Positions 1 to 9,656 of a DNA stretch of 64,000 bases are shown in pieces. Position numbers and translations under genes: made by a program. Within the stretch, counting starts at the first letter, position 1; each line of letters starts with the position of its first letter. Below the pieces are notes generated by a model. The model worked only from the letters and a program-made list of their open reading frames with translations. It was not told where the DNA came from and ran no database searches. This DNA is from Fulvivirga kasyanovii. Its GTDB lineage: Bacteria > Bacteroidota > Bacteroidia > Cytophagales > Cyclobacteriaceae. Location of the stretch: the NCBI RefSeq assembly GCF_009711405.1, contig NZ_SMLW01000676.1:1-64000 (forward strand). Direction: 5' to 3'.

Positions 1-2130
1 CAGGCAAAAAAAGAATACCTTGAGCACGAGGAGTTTACTAAAAGCTATGTCGCCGCTATAAAGAAGAAGGAAAATACCAATGCCTTAACAGCAAGCCCAA
101 CGTATATAATACCAGTGGTATTCCATGTATTTGGCGGCAGCTTTTCAGGTTTGTCAGTAACTCAAGCCAAAATTGAGCAGGCATTACTAAGGCTCAACGA
201 AGATTTTCAAGGGCTCAACAGTGATTATAATTCAGTAGATTATCAATTCAATACTATTAAACAATCATTAAATGTTGAATTCAGATTAGCAACTATTGAT
301 CCATACGGTAACCCAACAACAGGTGTTAAATTTTATGGTGTGGTCAATGGATTTGGTAACGGAGGAGGGTATGATGCCCAAATTCAGCAGTATGCTTGGG
401 ATAATTATAAATACATGAATGTCTATATCCAGTCAGATCTTTACAATGATGGTAGTACTACTAATTCTGGTGTTGCGTGGTATCCTAACACATCCATGTC
501 TAATAGTAACACTGCCAGGGTGGTTTATAATGGTCGTTATATTTACGGAAATACCGATGCTGAGTTTGCTTCTGTATTAACCCATGAATTTGGTCATTGG
601 CTCAACCTGATTCATACATTCGAAGGGGGGTGCACATCTGCCAACGACCAGGTTTCAGACACTCCGGCAGAAAATGCGAGCACTTCCGGATACGGATGTT
701 CACCTGCAACCAATTGCTATGGGCAGTACATTAATTATGAAAATTACATGGGCTATAATGGTGCTTCAGGGTGTTACAAAATGTTTACCCAAGGGCAGGT
801 TAATAGAATGTTGGCGGCATTGCAACACCCTGCACGTAAACCGTTGTGGCAAGAATCAAATCTTATAGCAACCGGAACTTCTAATGGAGGGGGAACAACA
901 GTTGCTGCACCTTCGGCACTGACTGCAAATGTTGTTTCTTCCACGCAAGTAGTTCTCACATGGAATGACAATTCATCAAACGAAACAGGCTTTTCCATCG
1001 AAAGAGCCGTAAATAGCGGCAGTTACTCTCAAATTGCCACAGTAGCCCCCAATACTACCTCCTACACAAATACAGGCTTGGCTGCAAACACTAATTATAG
1101 CTACAGGGTCAGGGCTTATGCAGGAAGTACTTATTCATCATATTCAAACAATGTTACAGTTACAACAGGCGGGGGATCATCGTCCTATTGCAATATATCA
1201 GGCAACAGTACATATGAATATATAAAAAAAGTCGATATAGGGAATTTTAGCTTTTCATCAGGGGCTGGTAGTAGTGGTTATGAAAATAACACATCAGCAA
1301 CCATAAACCTTACGCCTGGAGCAAATATACCTGTCAGCCTTACTCCCGGTTTTTCCAGCAGTGCTTATAACGAATACTGGGGCATATGGATTGACTATAA
1401 CAGGAACAATACTTTTGAAGCATCTGAACAGGTTATTTCCGGTTTGTCGGGCACTGGATTGGTTAATGGATCTTTTACTGTTAGTTCTACAGCCACAGGT
1501 TCTACCCGTCTTAGAGTAGTGATGAAATATAACAGTACTCCATCAGCCTGCGGTGCTATTGGCGATGGTGAAGCTGAAGATTATACGGTAAATTTTTCCG
1601 GCACCAACCCTGTTACACTTTCAACACCTTCCAATATTCGTTCGGCCGGAACTTACTCCTCGGGTTTTTATGCTGCCTGGGATCTTGTTTCAGGAGCAAC
1701 AAACTACGAAGTACAGCTATATGAAAATGGCAGCTGGTTAACCCATGGCACTTCTTCAACCTATTATTTGTGGATAGCTAAAAAAGCTTCCACTTCAAAT
1801 TATGCGTTTAGGGTAAGGGCAAAGAACAGCAGTGGTGTTAGCGAATGGAGCAGCAGCCTTTCGATCAGCTTACCTGCCGCCGGGCCGCTTGATATTTCAA
1901 GCCAGTCAGTATTTAAATTTTATCCAAATCCTTCTTCAGGCACTATTTATTTCAGTGTAAATGAAGAAACAAGTGACTTTGAAATTACAATATACAACGC
2001 AAAGGGTATACTTGTTGATACTCTGAGCAATGTCGACAATTATTCAACTGATCACCTTCAGTCAGGCATTTATCTAATAAAGTTCAAAAGCGAAAGTGCC
2101 CAGGAAACCAAAAGGCTGGTGATTGAATAA
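1..2130 (+). CDS. Secreted M43 (pappalysin-like) zinc metalloprotease with T9SS sorting domain, 5' end outside window
   Basis: The reading frame is open from base 1, so the true start and signal peptide lie left of the window; a GTG at 115 falls inside the conserved 'IPVVFHVFGG' strand and is not a credible start. The zinc motif HEFGHWLNLIH is at about 590-620, followed by the Cys-rich segment and the 'NYMGY' Met-turn expected of M43B enzymes. After the catalytic part come an FN3 domain (about 907-1165), a GEVED domain ending in 'DGEAEDYTV' (about 1330-1605), a second FN3-like domain (about 1630-1890) and a C-terminal type A T9SS sorting domain starting at 'FKFYPNPSSG' (about 1910). It should be exported through the outer membrane by T9SS to cleave extracellular protein. 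The substrate is unknown. The M9 protease downstream is co-oriented. Confidence 0.9.
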   Translation, partial: QAKKEYLEHEEFTKSYVAAIKKKENTNALTASPTYIIPVVFHVFGGSFSGLSVTQAKIEQALLRLNEDFQGLNSDYNSVDYQFNTIKQSLNVEFRLATIDPYGNPTTGVKFYGVVNGFGNGGGYDAQIQQYAWDNYKYMNVYIQSDLYNDGSTTNSGVAWYPNTSMSNSNTARVVYNGRYIYGNTDAEFASVLTHEFGHWLNLIHTFEGGCTSANDQVSDTPAENASTSGYGCSPATNCYGQYINYENYMGYNGASGCYKMFTQGQVNRMLAALQHPARKPLWQESNLIATGTSNGGGTTVAAPSALTANVVSSTQVVLTWNDNSSNETGFSIERAVNSGSYSQIATVAPNTTSYTNTGLAANTNYSYRVRAYAGSTYSSYSNNVTVTTGGGSSSYCNISGNSTYEYIKKVDIGNFSFSSGAGSSGYENNTSATINLTPGANIPVSLTPGFSSSAYNEYWGIWIDYNRNNTFEASEQVISGLSGTGLVNGSFTVSSTATGSTRLRVVMKYNSTPSACGAIGDGEAEDYTVNFSGTNPVTLSTPSNIRSAGTYSSGFYAAWDLVSGATNYEVQLYENGSWLTHGTSSTYYLWIAKKASTSNYAFRVRAKNSSGVSEWSSSLSISLPAAGPLDISSQSVFKFYPNPSSGTIYFSVNEETSDFEITIYNAKGILVDTLSNVDNYSTDHLQSGIYLIKFKSESAQETKRLVIE

Positions 2131-2139
2131 AACTTCTTT

Positions 2140-2165
2140 GATAGGTCGGTAATTTCCGACCTATC
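2140..2165 (+). terminator. Perfect 10-bp hairpin between the two protease genes
   Basis: GATAGGTCGG pairs with CCGACCTATC around a 6-base loop, 10 bases after the first protease stop codon. No long T-run follows, so it may be a Rho-independent terminator of the weak Bacteroidota type or an mRNA-stabilising stem. Confidence 0.55.
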
Positions 2166-2215
2166 ATCTCATCCCTATCGTTGGCTTTGTTTTTTTAATC
2201 CTTTAAATAGACATT

Positions 2216-5200
2216 ATGAATTTAATTATAAAACACCGGAATTTATTATTCCTGATCTTTATTCTTTATTCGGGAAATAACCTTTTTGCGCAAACTGAGC
2301 CGAAATTGCCACATGTCAATGAATCCAGGTATGTGTGCTCTCGTTCTACACATGATCCGTTCACAGAGAAGCAGACCGGTTCAACAAACAAACAGCTTGC
2401 TTCTTGTCCCGGAAGTCTTTCTGGCTGGGCAAGCTACGGAGGCTCTTCATTGGTACAACAACTTAAATCAGCCACAGATTACAACAGTTGCCTTAGGTCG
2501 CTTTTTGATTTTGACGGCTATAATGGTCCGATAGTATTTTCCAACAGCAATATAACAGCAGTTGCCCGAGAGATGTATAATATTTCAATCTCTCACAATG
2601 GTACACTTAGCAGTGGTATGCTTGGGTTAGTAACCTATCTCCATGCTGCAACATACCACGAATTTTTTCAGTCTCAGATATCACTTAACCAGGATGCCCG
2701 CTATTGGTATAATAATGCGGCTGAATCTTTCGCAAATAATGCCCATTTGTGGGAGCTCACAGGCGATGCTTTATCTATACTGGACGAATATCTCATCATG
2801 TGTGATTATGAAGGACTAAGGCATAAATCTTCTATTTTATCCGTAGTGAAGGAAGCTATGCGCAAGATGACGGTCCAGGATAACTGGAAAAGTATTGCCA
2901 ATGACAATAGCCTCCTTAATAAATACGCTACTGCATACAACAGAATCTTTTTTCTGATGTTCAGAGGTATTCAACCTGTGGATCCGGCATTTGAATCAGC
3001 GGTAAACAGTGATCCTTCGTTTATAGGACAGCTATATGACATAGGGGTGGATGCTGAGCTTTCCAACAATGGCATGCTTTCCTTTATGGTCGATAATGCG
3101 GTTGGGGAGCTTGCAAGAATGTCTTCTTCTCAGGCCTTAAGACCAAAGGTTGAGCCTTACCTGGCCCAGATAGCAGGTCACTACCCCCGACTCACTCCCA
3201 ATTGGTACCGTGCAGTAGATGCTATAAACAAGGGCAGCAATTGCACTTCTTACGGACTCTGTGAAGACATGAATGCACTACGAGCTGAAGTTGAGACTAA
3301 TTTGTTCCCAAACACATGGAGCTTTGATGACGGGGCTTTGGTGATGAGGACACCATTACCATACGAAAAAGCACAAAACTTATATTATGCTGCTAAACAG
3401 GTGCAGGCACAAATGTTTAGGTTTATTAAAACTGATGCCCCTGTAGCAAATGATCCTAATAGCACATTAAACATGATCATATATGGATCATTAAAAGAAT
3501 ATCAGGAATGGCAAACGTTGTTATACGGACTGTCTTCAAATAATGGCGGCATGTACATAGAGAGGGGAGCTACTTTTTACACCTATGAAAGAACTCCCCA
3601 GCAGAGTACTTTTACTCTTGAGGAATTGTTCAGGCATGAGTATGTACATTATCTACAGGGCAGGTATCTTATCAACGGTTTTTGGGGAGAAGACCCTTTT
3701 TACAGCAATAATCGTCTCGTATGGTTTGAGGAAGGTATGGCCGAACATTTTGCCGGCAGTACAGATACCGATGGTGTACGGATAAGAGAAAGTCAGGGAA
3801 GCGCAATTAAAAATGAAGGTCCTTCTGCTTATATGACTGTCAACGCAGTGCTTAATGCCAATTATGATCAGGGATTTAAATTTTACCGGTATGGTAATAT
3901 GCTGTGGGCCTATTGGTTTAAATATGATATGAGTACGGCACGAGAGTTGGCCACATACACAAGGTCCGGAAATATCAGCGCTTTTGATACCAGAATTAAT
4001 CAACTAAAATCCAGTTCAGCTCTTCAATCTGCCTTCACCAACTTTCTTAACAATGAAGTTATAGTACCTTCAAACTGGTGGACTGTTTACACCCCCTGGA
4101 AAAAAGATCACCTTTATTCCATAGGCGATGTAAATGATATCCAAACTGAGTTTGCCAATATTACCGGTCGTAATGCCAGCGTAAGTTTAGACGCGTCAGG
4201 ATCTTTAAGACGTTTTAAGATTACCGGAAGCTTTAGCAGTGGCAACTTGGAATCTGCTTTGAATAATATCATGTTACAGCTGAAGGCCTATGAGATGGTA
4301 AATAACTTTGGATATATTACCGGTTATTATAAAAATGTGAACGGCACGTCTGCTACCTATGTTATATCGGGTCCATTAAGAGGCGCTGGCACCAGCAACA
4401 CGGCTGTAGCTCAATTTACGGCTGATCGAACTGCTACAATATCAGGGGGGAAAATAGCTTTTCAGAACGAATCCACAGGCTACATAAAGTCGTACAATTG
4501 GGTTTTCGAGGGAGGGACACCATCTTCCAGCACAGCTATTAATCCTGAAATAACCTACAATAGTCCCGGGAATTACACGGTAGCTCTAACTGCTGTTGGA
4601 AAAGATAACGTGGCTAATACACAAACGAAAAACAGCTTTATTACAGTTTATAATAAAAGCAACCTTACATACTGCTCCGCCACCGTTTCCTATGATTATA
4701 CAGAAATAAGTGCAGTAAGCTTCGCGGGCATTTCAAAACAAAGTTCAGGCTTTCCTACTAATGGATATTCCGATTTTACCCATAATATTGGAGAGGTAGA
4801 GATCAATAAAACCTATCCTTTATTGGTCAATACAGAATATGCATGGTCTGAAAACCAAATCAAAGCCTGGATTGACTGGAACCAGGATGGTGATTTCCTG
4901 GATGCCGGAGAAGAGGTTTTGTACCTGCAGGGAGGCGCTACAGAAGGAGTGGTTACCGTACCTGCATCGGCCGCATCGGGAGTAACCCGAATGAGAATAC
5001 GCTACGCATATGGATCGGTACCCCAATCATGTGGCGTTGATACATATATGGGAGAAGTTGAGGATTATTCTATTGCGGTGATCGGAGGATCAACAGGTGG
5101 AGATACACAGCCGCCAACAGCCCCAACAAGTTTGTCAGCTGCCTCTGTAACAACCAACAGCGTGAGCTTAAGTTGGGGAGCCTCTTCAGACAATTATGGA

Positions 5201-6067
5201 GTAGCTGCCTATGATGTTTATGTAAACAACACAAAAATGATGACTGTCAGCACTACCTCTTGTTCTTTGCAAGGGCTGTCACCGTCAACTTTGTACGCGT
5301 TCGCGGTAAAAGCGCGAGACGCTGCAGGCAATCAATCTGCATTTAGCAAAACCATCAACGTTACTACCAAATCAAGTACACCCGTTCCTACATATTGCGC
5401 TGCACAAAGCTCAGACCAGGTATATGAATGGATAGCAGAAGTAAGCTTGGGAAGCTTTAACAAAACCTCGGATAAATCGGCGTATAGTGATTTTACCAGC
5501 GAGGTGATAACTATACCACCCGGCTCAACTAACACAATCACATTAACCCCAGGCTTCAGACCAAATGAACCCTATATGGAATATTGGGCGGTTTACATCG
5601 ATTTCAATATGAATGGTGATTTTTCGGATGCTGGTGAAAAAGTGTTTACCGGCCAGGGAACTACATCCATTTCCGGTAGTATCTCAGCTCCTTCCGGATT
5701 AAGTGGCACAACCAGGATGCGCGTGCTTATGGGCTACAATTCTGAACCAGCTGCCTGTGGTACCTTTTCCTCCGGCGAAGTAGAAGATTATACGGTTTCT
5801 TTCTCTGGCGCTGCCGGCCCTTCACATACAGCACAGAGTGGTAACATTATCATATATCCAGTGCCTACGCAAGAGACTCTTAATGTCAGATTATCTAATG
5901 ACGAGGAAATCAGTTCCTTTGTAATCATTGACCAGAGAGGAGTAGTAATATCACAGGGAGGTTCTGGAGTCAGATCAATTGATGTTAGTAATATAGTACC
6001 GGGTATTTACTATATACAAGCAATTACGAAAGAAGGAATTAACAATTTACGGTTTATAAAGGAGTAG
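2216..6067 (+). CDS. Secreted M9-type collagenase-like metalloprotease with PKD, FN3 and two GEVED domains and T9SS tail
   Basis: The 1283-residue product begins with a signal peptide ending near 'NNLFAQ' (residue 26). The N-terminal part resembles the activator region of bacterial collagenases. The catalytic centre has HEYVHYLQGR at residue 474, with a downstream 'WFEEGMAEHFAG' near residue 503 giving the third (Glu) ligand, the arrangement of family M9. Downstream are a PKD domain (about 732-812), GEVED (about 850-960), FN3 (about 965-1050), a second GEVED (about 1100-1200) and a T9SS type A sorting domain from 'IIIYPVPTQETL'. It is likely an exported protease for collagen-like or other structural protein. 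True collagenolysis cannot be read from sequence. It sits 85 bp after the M43 gene and is followed by a strong terminator. Confidence 0.9.
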   Translation: MNLIIKHRNLLFLIFILYSGNNLFAQTEPKLPHVNESRYVCSRSTHDPFTEKQTGSTNKQLASCPGSLSGWASYGGSSLVQQLKSATDYNSCLRSLFDFDGYNGPIVFSNSNITAVAREMYNISISHNGTLSSGMLGLVTYLHAATYHEFFQSQISLNQDARYWYNNAAESFANNAHLWELTGDALSILDEYLIMCDYEGLRHKSSILSVVKEAMRKMTVQDNWKSIANDNSLLNKYATAYNRIFFLMFRGIQPVDPAFESAVNSDPSFIGQLYDIGVDAELSNNGMLSFMVDNAVGELARMSSSQALRPKVEPYLAQIAGHYPRLTPNWYRAVDAINKGSNCTSYGLCEDMNALRAEVETNLFPNTWSFDDGALVMRTPLPYEKAQNLYYAAKQVQAQMFRFIKTDAPVANDPNSTLNMIIYGSLKEYQEWQTLLYGLSSNNGGMYIERGATFYTYERTPQQSTFTLEELFRHEYVHYLQGRYLINGFWGEDPFYSNNRLVWFEEGMAEHFAGSTDTDGVRIRESQGSAIKNEGPSAYMTVNAVLNANYDQGFKFYRYGNMLWAYWFKYDMSTARELATYTRSGNISAFDTRINQLKSSSALQSAFTNFLNNEVIVPSNWWTVYTPWKKDHLYSIGDVNDIQTEFANITGRNASVSLDASGSLRRFKITGSFSSGNLESALNNIMLQLKAYEMVNNFGYITGYYKNVNGTSATYVISGPLRGAGTSNTAVAQFTADRTATISGGKIAFQNESTGYIKSYNWVFEGGTPSSSTAINPEITYNSPGNYTVALTAVGKDNVANTQTKNSFITVYNKSNLTYCSATVSYDYTEISAVSFAGISKQSSGFPTNGYSDFTHNIGEVEINKTYPLLVNTEYAWSENQIKAWIDWNQDGDFLDAGEEVLYLQGGATEGVVTVPASAASGVTRMRIRYAYGSVPQSCGVDTYMGEVEDYSIAVIGGSTGGDTQPPTAPTSLSAASVTTNSVSLSWGASSDNYGVAAYDVYVNNTKMMTVSTTSCSLQGLSPSTLYAFAVKARDAAGNQSAFSKTINVTTKSSTPVPTYCAAQSSDQVYEWIAEVSLGSFNKTSDKSAYSDFTSEVITIPPGSTNTITLTPGFRPNEPYMEYWAVYIDFNMNGDFSDAGEKVFTGQGTTSISGSISAPSGLSGTTRMRVLMGYNSEPAACGTFSSGEVEDYTVSFSGAAGPSHTAQSGNIIIYPVPTQETLNVRLSNDEEISSFVIIDQRGVVISQGGSGVRSIDVSNIVPGIYYIQAITKEGINNLRFIKE

Positions 6068-6080
6068 CCTCTACAATACA

Positions 6081-6121
6081 AAAAGATAGCTCGTATGGAG
6101 GGGGCATATTAGCTATCTTTT
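6081..6121 (+). terminator. Rho-independent terminator, probably bidirectional
   Basis: AAAAGATAGCT and AGCTATCTTTT form an 11-bp stem with a 19-base loop, 14 bases after the M9 protease stop and followed by more T residues. The A-run on the other arm lets it also serve the convergent minus-strand gene that ends at 6152. Confidence 0.8.
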
Positions 6122-6151
6122 TTACAACTATAACATCCTAAACTTGTATAC

Positions 6152-6745
6152 TCAACTATTGGGTTTAATAAAAATCAGTGCATTTATCAAAAGTCCTATT
6201 ATAATCAGTGCGGCAATTTCCATATTAGAAATCAAGTCGCTGGTAGAGATCGACCGATTCGATATTTTTGTTTGACGCTTTCCTTCTTTCAATTGAATCT
6301 CAGCTAATTTATCCAATTGCATGTTGAGCACGTTATGTTGTTGATATATTTTCTGCTTAACCTCAGAAGAAGCTAGCCTTTTAAATTCTTGTTCTAGGTT
6401 ATGTAATTGGTCCAGGTTTACTTTAAAAGAATCAAAACATTTCGCCTCACGAGATGTGAATTTCGTTTCTTCATACACCTGGACTAAATAATTGATCGAA
6501 TCATTTAAACTATAATTTACTTTATCATTAATTGCCAGGCTCAGCCCTTTCGATTGAAGGTTTTGAGACAGTTTATAAATGTAATCCTGAGCTACTAATC
6601 GATCTTCATAAATCGTTGACATGGATTTTTTAACAACCTTGAAATGATTATTATCTATTTTATTCGTAGCCAATAATAGAAGAAAGAACAATACAAGAAC
6701 AATTAATGCTTTTACTTTTTGACCTATGGTGAGATTCAATTTCAT
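6152..6745 (-). CDS. Two-TM four-helix-bundle sensor protein (MCP 4HB-like) without an output domain
   Basis: The 197-residue product has a TM segment at about 8-26, a periplasmic all-helical region of about 140 residues and a second TM near the C-terminus, followed by only a few residues ('FIKPNS'). This is the layout of the 4HB_MCP sensor module of chemoreceptors and histidine kinases, but no HAMP, kinase or MCP signalling domain follows. The ATG at 6745 is preferred to a GTG two codons upstream. It may be a truncated receptor or a stand-alone sensor that works through a partner. The function is not known. It is followed by the shared terminator at 6081-6121. Confidence 0.7.
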   Translation of the reverse strand: MKLNLTIGQKVKALIVLVLFFLLLLATNKIDNNHFKVVKKSMSTIYEDRLVAQDYIYKLSQNLQSKGLSLAINDKVNYSLNDSINYLVQVYEETKFTSREAKCFDSFKVNLDQLHNLEQEFKRLASSEVKQKIYQQHNVLNMQLDKLAEIQLKEGKRQTKISNRSISTSDLISNMEIAALIIIGLLINALIFIKPNS

Positions 6746-6797
6746 AATCACTGTTGTTTAATTACCTGTCATATAAATAGAAAGACCGTGAAGGCAT

Positions 6798-7811
6798 CTA
6801 CTTAAAAAATATTCTTTTGTAAGTATTTGAAGATAATGCTATTTGCATGCCCCTTGACACTGTAGATAATGGATCCTTGTCCAAATGGACCTGTAATCTC
6901 ACACTTTTTTCTAGGGTTTCTTTAAATCCTCTCAATAGTGCACCTCCACCTGTAAGAAATATGCCCCGCGAATAGATGTCCCCTGATAACTCGGGAGGAC
7001 ATGTTTCCAATGTCCTGACCACTGCGTCAATAATCCTGGAAGTAGACTGAGCAAAGACAGTGATTAACTCCTTGTAGTGAATCTTTATACGCTTTGGAAT
7101 ACCTGTTAAATGGTCTTTACCCACGATAGTATAATTTTCATGTAACGGGGCTACTGAATTTGATACTGTTCCCAGGTTTAACTTCAAATCTTCCGCTGTT
7201 TTATCACTAATGGTTATCAAATGATGTTTTTCCATATGCTGCTTTATATCTGCATTAAAGGAATCTCCTCCCATTTTTAACCCGGAATAAGTTACTATTC
7301 CCGATAAGGAGATCAAAGCTATTTCAGTCAAGCCACCCCCTATATCAATAATAAACTTACCTTCGGGCTCTGAAACATCAAGATCCATCCCTATTGCAGC
7401 AGCAATCGGTTCATATATAAGCCAGTCTCTGCGTGCTTTAAATTGTCCTATTGCCACTCGTAAAGCCCTTCTTTCTACCTCAGTGGTCCCATAAGGTACC
7501 GCCGCAATAATCTCATTGTAACCACTCAAAAATGACTTTTCTGGATAAAGTATTTTGACCAGTTGATTAAGCATTTTGCTTACAGCATCTAAATCAGCAA
7601 TTACACCTGTTTTTAGCGGTCTTACAATCTTCAGTTTACCGTTTACTTTACCTTCCATCTCAAGGGCAACATGTCCTACACCCTTACAGTCCCTGGTTTT
7701 GGTTTCCAAAGCAATAACTGATGGTGCCGTTAAAACATTTGATAATCCTTGGGTAAGAATTGTATTGTTGTTTCCAAGATCTATTGTTATATTATTTTTG
7801 TCCTTCTTCAT
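6798..7811 (-). CDS. mreB: MreB/Mbl-family actin-like ATPase, paralogue
   Basis: The 337-residue product has the actin-fold nucleotide-binding motifs of MreB: phosphate-1 'TIDLGNNNTIL' near residue 10, 'YEPIAAAIGMDL' in the middle, phosphate-2 'IIDIGGGLTEIALIS' near 155 and the adenosine motif 'FLTGGGALLRG' near 290. MreB forms membrane-associated filaments that guide cell-wall synthesis. The phosphate-1 loop departs from the usual 'DLGTANT', and no mreC, mreD or pbp2 follows, so this is probably a second copy rather than the main rod-shape gene. It lies 42 bp downstream of the GreA/Rnk-like gene on the same strand. Confidence 0.85.
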   Translation of the reverse strand: MKKDKNNITIDLGNNNTILTQGLSNVLTAPSVIALETKTRDCKGVGHVALEMEGKVNGKLKIVRPLKTGVIADLDAVSKMLNQLVKILYPEKSFLSGYNEIIAAVPYGTTEVERRALRVAIGQFKARRDWLIYEPIAAAIGMDLDVSEPEGKFIIDIGGGLTEIALISLSGIVTYSGLKMGGDSFNADIKQHMEKHHLITISDKTAEDLKLNLGTVSNSVAPLHENYTIVGKDHLTGIPKRIKIHYKELITVFAQSTSRIIDAVVRTLETCPPELSGDIYSRGIFLTGGGALLRGFKETLEKSVRLQVHLDKDPLSTVSRGMQIALSSNTYKRIFFK

Positions 7812-7819
7812 ACTATAAA

Positions 7820-7846
7820 AGGAGAGAGAAAATAAATCCTCCCTCC
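7820..7846 (-). terminator. Imperfect hairpin with T-run between the GreA/Rnk-like and mreB-like genes
   Basis: On the minus strand AGGAGGGAG can pair with CTCTCTCCT (one mismatch) and is followed by TTTTA. It lies in the 42-base gap before the mreB-like start, so it may act as a terminator or attenuator. The pairing is imperfect and purine/pyrimidine-rich, so this is weakly supported. Confidence 0.3.
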
Positions 7847-7853
7847 TGTGGGG

Positions 7854-8255
7854 CTACTTATTTAACACTCTCAAAATCTTGATTATACTTTTACCTTTAG
7901 GAAGGTTCCAGACTACTTCATCCCCTTGGGCGTATCCGATCAAGGCCGATCCCATTGGTGATAAAATTGAAACTTTGTTATCATTAATATCCCTTTCTGC
8001 AGGTTTCACAAGTACAATCTCGTTTTTTACCCCAAAGTCTGTCTCAACATCAATAATACTGTTGATCCTCACAATATCATTTGGCATTTCACTATCCTTT
8101 TTAACTATTGCTTCGGACAGTTCCTGGTTCAGGTTAGTGCACCAATCCTCATTTAAACATACATCTGATTTAAGGTAACGGTTCAATAGCCCTTGAATCA
8201 GGACATATTCATTCTCCTCAAGAATTATATTTTTATATTTCATTTTTATTAACAT
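7854..8255 (-). CDS. GreA/GreB-family (Rnk-like) transcription factor
   Basis: The product is about 133 residues long. Its C-terminal half matches the GreA/GreB FKBP-like domain: 'VLVKPAERDINDNKVSIL' and 'SPMGSALIGYAQGDEVVW' are typical of that family and of Rnk. The N-terminal part is short and not the long acidic-tipped coiled coil of a full GreA, so transcript cleavage is unlikely. An Rnk-like role in binding RNA polymerase is more plausible. The ATG at 8255 is chosen over an upstream TTG; an internal ATG at 8243 is also possible. It lies between gdhA and the mreB-like gene on the same strand. Confidence 0.75.
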   Translation of the reverse strand: MLIKMKYKNIILEENEYVLIQGLLNRYLKSDVCLNEDWCTNLNQELSEAIVKKDSEMPNDIVRINSIIDVETDFGVKNEIVLVKPAERDINDNKVSILSPMGSALIGYAQGDEVVWNLPKGKSIIKILRVLNK

Positions 8256-8364
8256 TGTTCTGGACTTAGTTGTAATATCATTTCTGGCCCTGGTTAACAA
8301 TCAACCTTGACTTCGGCAATTCGTTTATTTTCATGTTAGGATATTCTTTATTGCTACTCGCTTA

Positions 8365-9642
8365 TTAAGGAAAAATCCCCCATTGTTTATATGCTTTCTC
8401 AATTCTTAAAATAGCTTCAACATAGGCCGCAGTTCTCCAGTCAGTACCATATTCTAGTTTTCTGGTTTTTACTCTTGAATAAGCGTCAGACAGTTTTACT
8501 TCCAAGCCTTTAAGTACTTCACTCATAGTCCAGGTTTCGCTGTTCCTGTTTTGGAGCCATTCAAAATAGCTGGCTATGACGCCTCCTGAATTGCATAATA
8601 TGTCAGGAATGACCTCAATTCCACGGTCTATTAGTATCTGGTCTCCCACTACATCTGTTGGGCCATTGGCACCTTCCGCAATAACCTTTGCCTGTATATC
8701 ACCGGCATTGGCCTCCGTGATCTGGTTTCCCATTGCTGCCGGAATGCATATATCACATGGCAGGCTGAAAAAGAGGCTGCCATTGATCTCGTCTGCTGCC
8801 GGATAACCCTTGATACTATTTTTATTATATGTTGCATATGAAAGCAACCTGTCAGGGTCAATTCCGTCCGGATTGTGCAAGCTTGCACTTGCATCCTGCA
8901 CGGCAGTTAATACGGCTCCATTGTGCCTCATAAAATGAGCTGCCCAAAAACCTACCTTACCAAAACCCTGAAGGATATATTTCATCCCTCTCAGGTTAAC
9001 CCCTTTATCCTTTGCCCACTCCTTTAGACATTCAACCACGCCATAACCTGTGGCCCTGTCCCTTCCCTCCAATCCTCCAGCTTCAACGGGCTTTCCGGTA
9101 ACCACATGCTGGTATTTAGACCTTTCATTGGGGGACTTTGTGGACATGTAGGTATCGGCCATCCATGCCATCATTTGGGCAGTTGTGTTGACATCCGGAG
9201 CTGGAATATCGTATTCAGGCCCAATGTTATCCCCCAATGCAAATGTGAACCTCCGGGTAATTTTTTCCAGGTCTGACTGAGTGTACTTGTCAGGATCCAG
9301 TTTAATCCCTCCTTTAGCACCTCCATAAGGTAAACCGGCGAGGGAGGTTTTCCAGGTCATCCATGTCGCTAGTGCCTTTGCTGCGTCTATATCGACAGTT
9401 TCATGATACCTCAGACCTCCTTTATAGGCACCTAGGGCGTTATTGTGTTGAACACGATAGCCAGTAAACACCTGTATTTCTCCTGTGCCAAGCTTAACAG
9501 GAAAATGAACTACTATTTCGTTAGTCGGAGCAGATAGAATCTTTCTAATCCCATCATCCAGGTTTATGAGCGAAGCTGCTTTATCAAATTGATACTGGAC
9601 ATTTTCATATAAGCTGGTTCCCAGCTTTATTTTATTAATCAT
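8365..9642 (-). CDS. gdhA: Glu/Leu/Phe/Val-family dehydrogenase (glutamate dehydrogenase)
   Basis: The 425-residue product matches hexameric glutamate dehydrogenases of the Glu/Leu/Phe/Val family, which convert glutamate to 2-oxoglutarate and ammonium using NAD(P). Visible marks are the substrate-binding 'GGAKGGIKLDP' with its Lys, 'PAPDVNT' and the Rossmann-fold 'LQGFGKVG'. The C-terminal 'NSGGVIASYFEWLQN' is also typical. The ATG at 9642 (MINKIK) is preferred over an upstream in-frame start at 9675, because the latter overlaps the preceding Cys-rich gene, which ends at 9657. It is likely cotranscribed with that small gene and links carbon and nitrogen metabolism. Confidence 0.92.
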   Translation of the reverse strand: MINKIKLGTSLYENVQYQFDKAASLINLDDGIRKILSAPTNEIVVHFPVKLGTGEIQVFTGYRVQHNNALGAYKGGLRYHETVDIDAAKALATWMTWKTSLAGLPYGGAKGGIKLDPDKYTQSDLEKITRRFTFALGDNIGPEYDIPAPDVNTTAQMMAWMADTYMSTKSPNERSKYQHVVTGKPVEAGGLEGRDRATGYGVVECLKEWAKDKGVNLRGMKYILQGFGKVGFWAAHFMRHNGAVLTAVQDASASLHNPDGIDPDRLLSYATYNKNSIKGYPAADEINGSLFFSLPCDICIPAAMGNQITEANAGDIQAKVIAEGANGPTDVVGDQILIDRGIEVIPDILCNSGGVIASYFEWLQNRNSETWTMSEVLKGLEVKLSDAYSRVKTRKLEYGTDWRTAAYVEAILRIEKAYKQWGIFP

Positions 9643-9656
9643 AATGTATTTAGATT

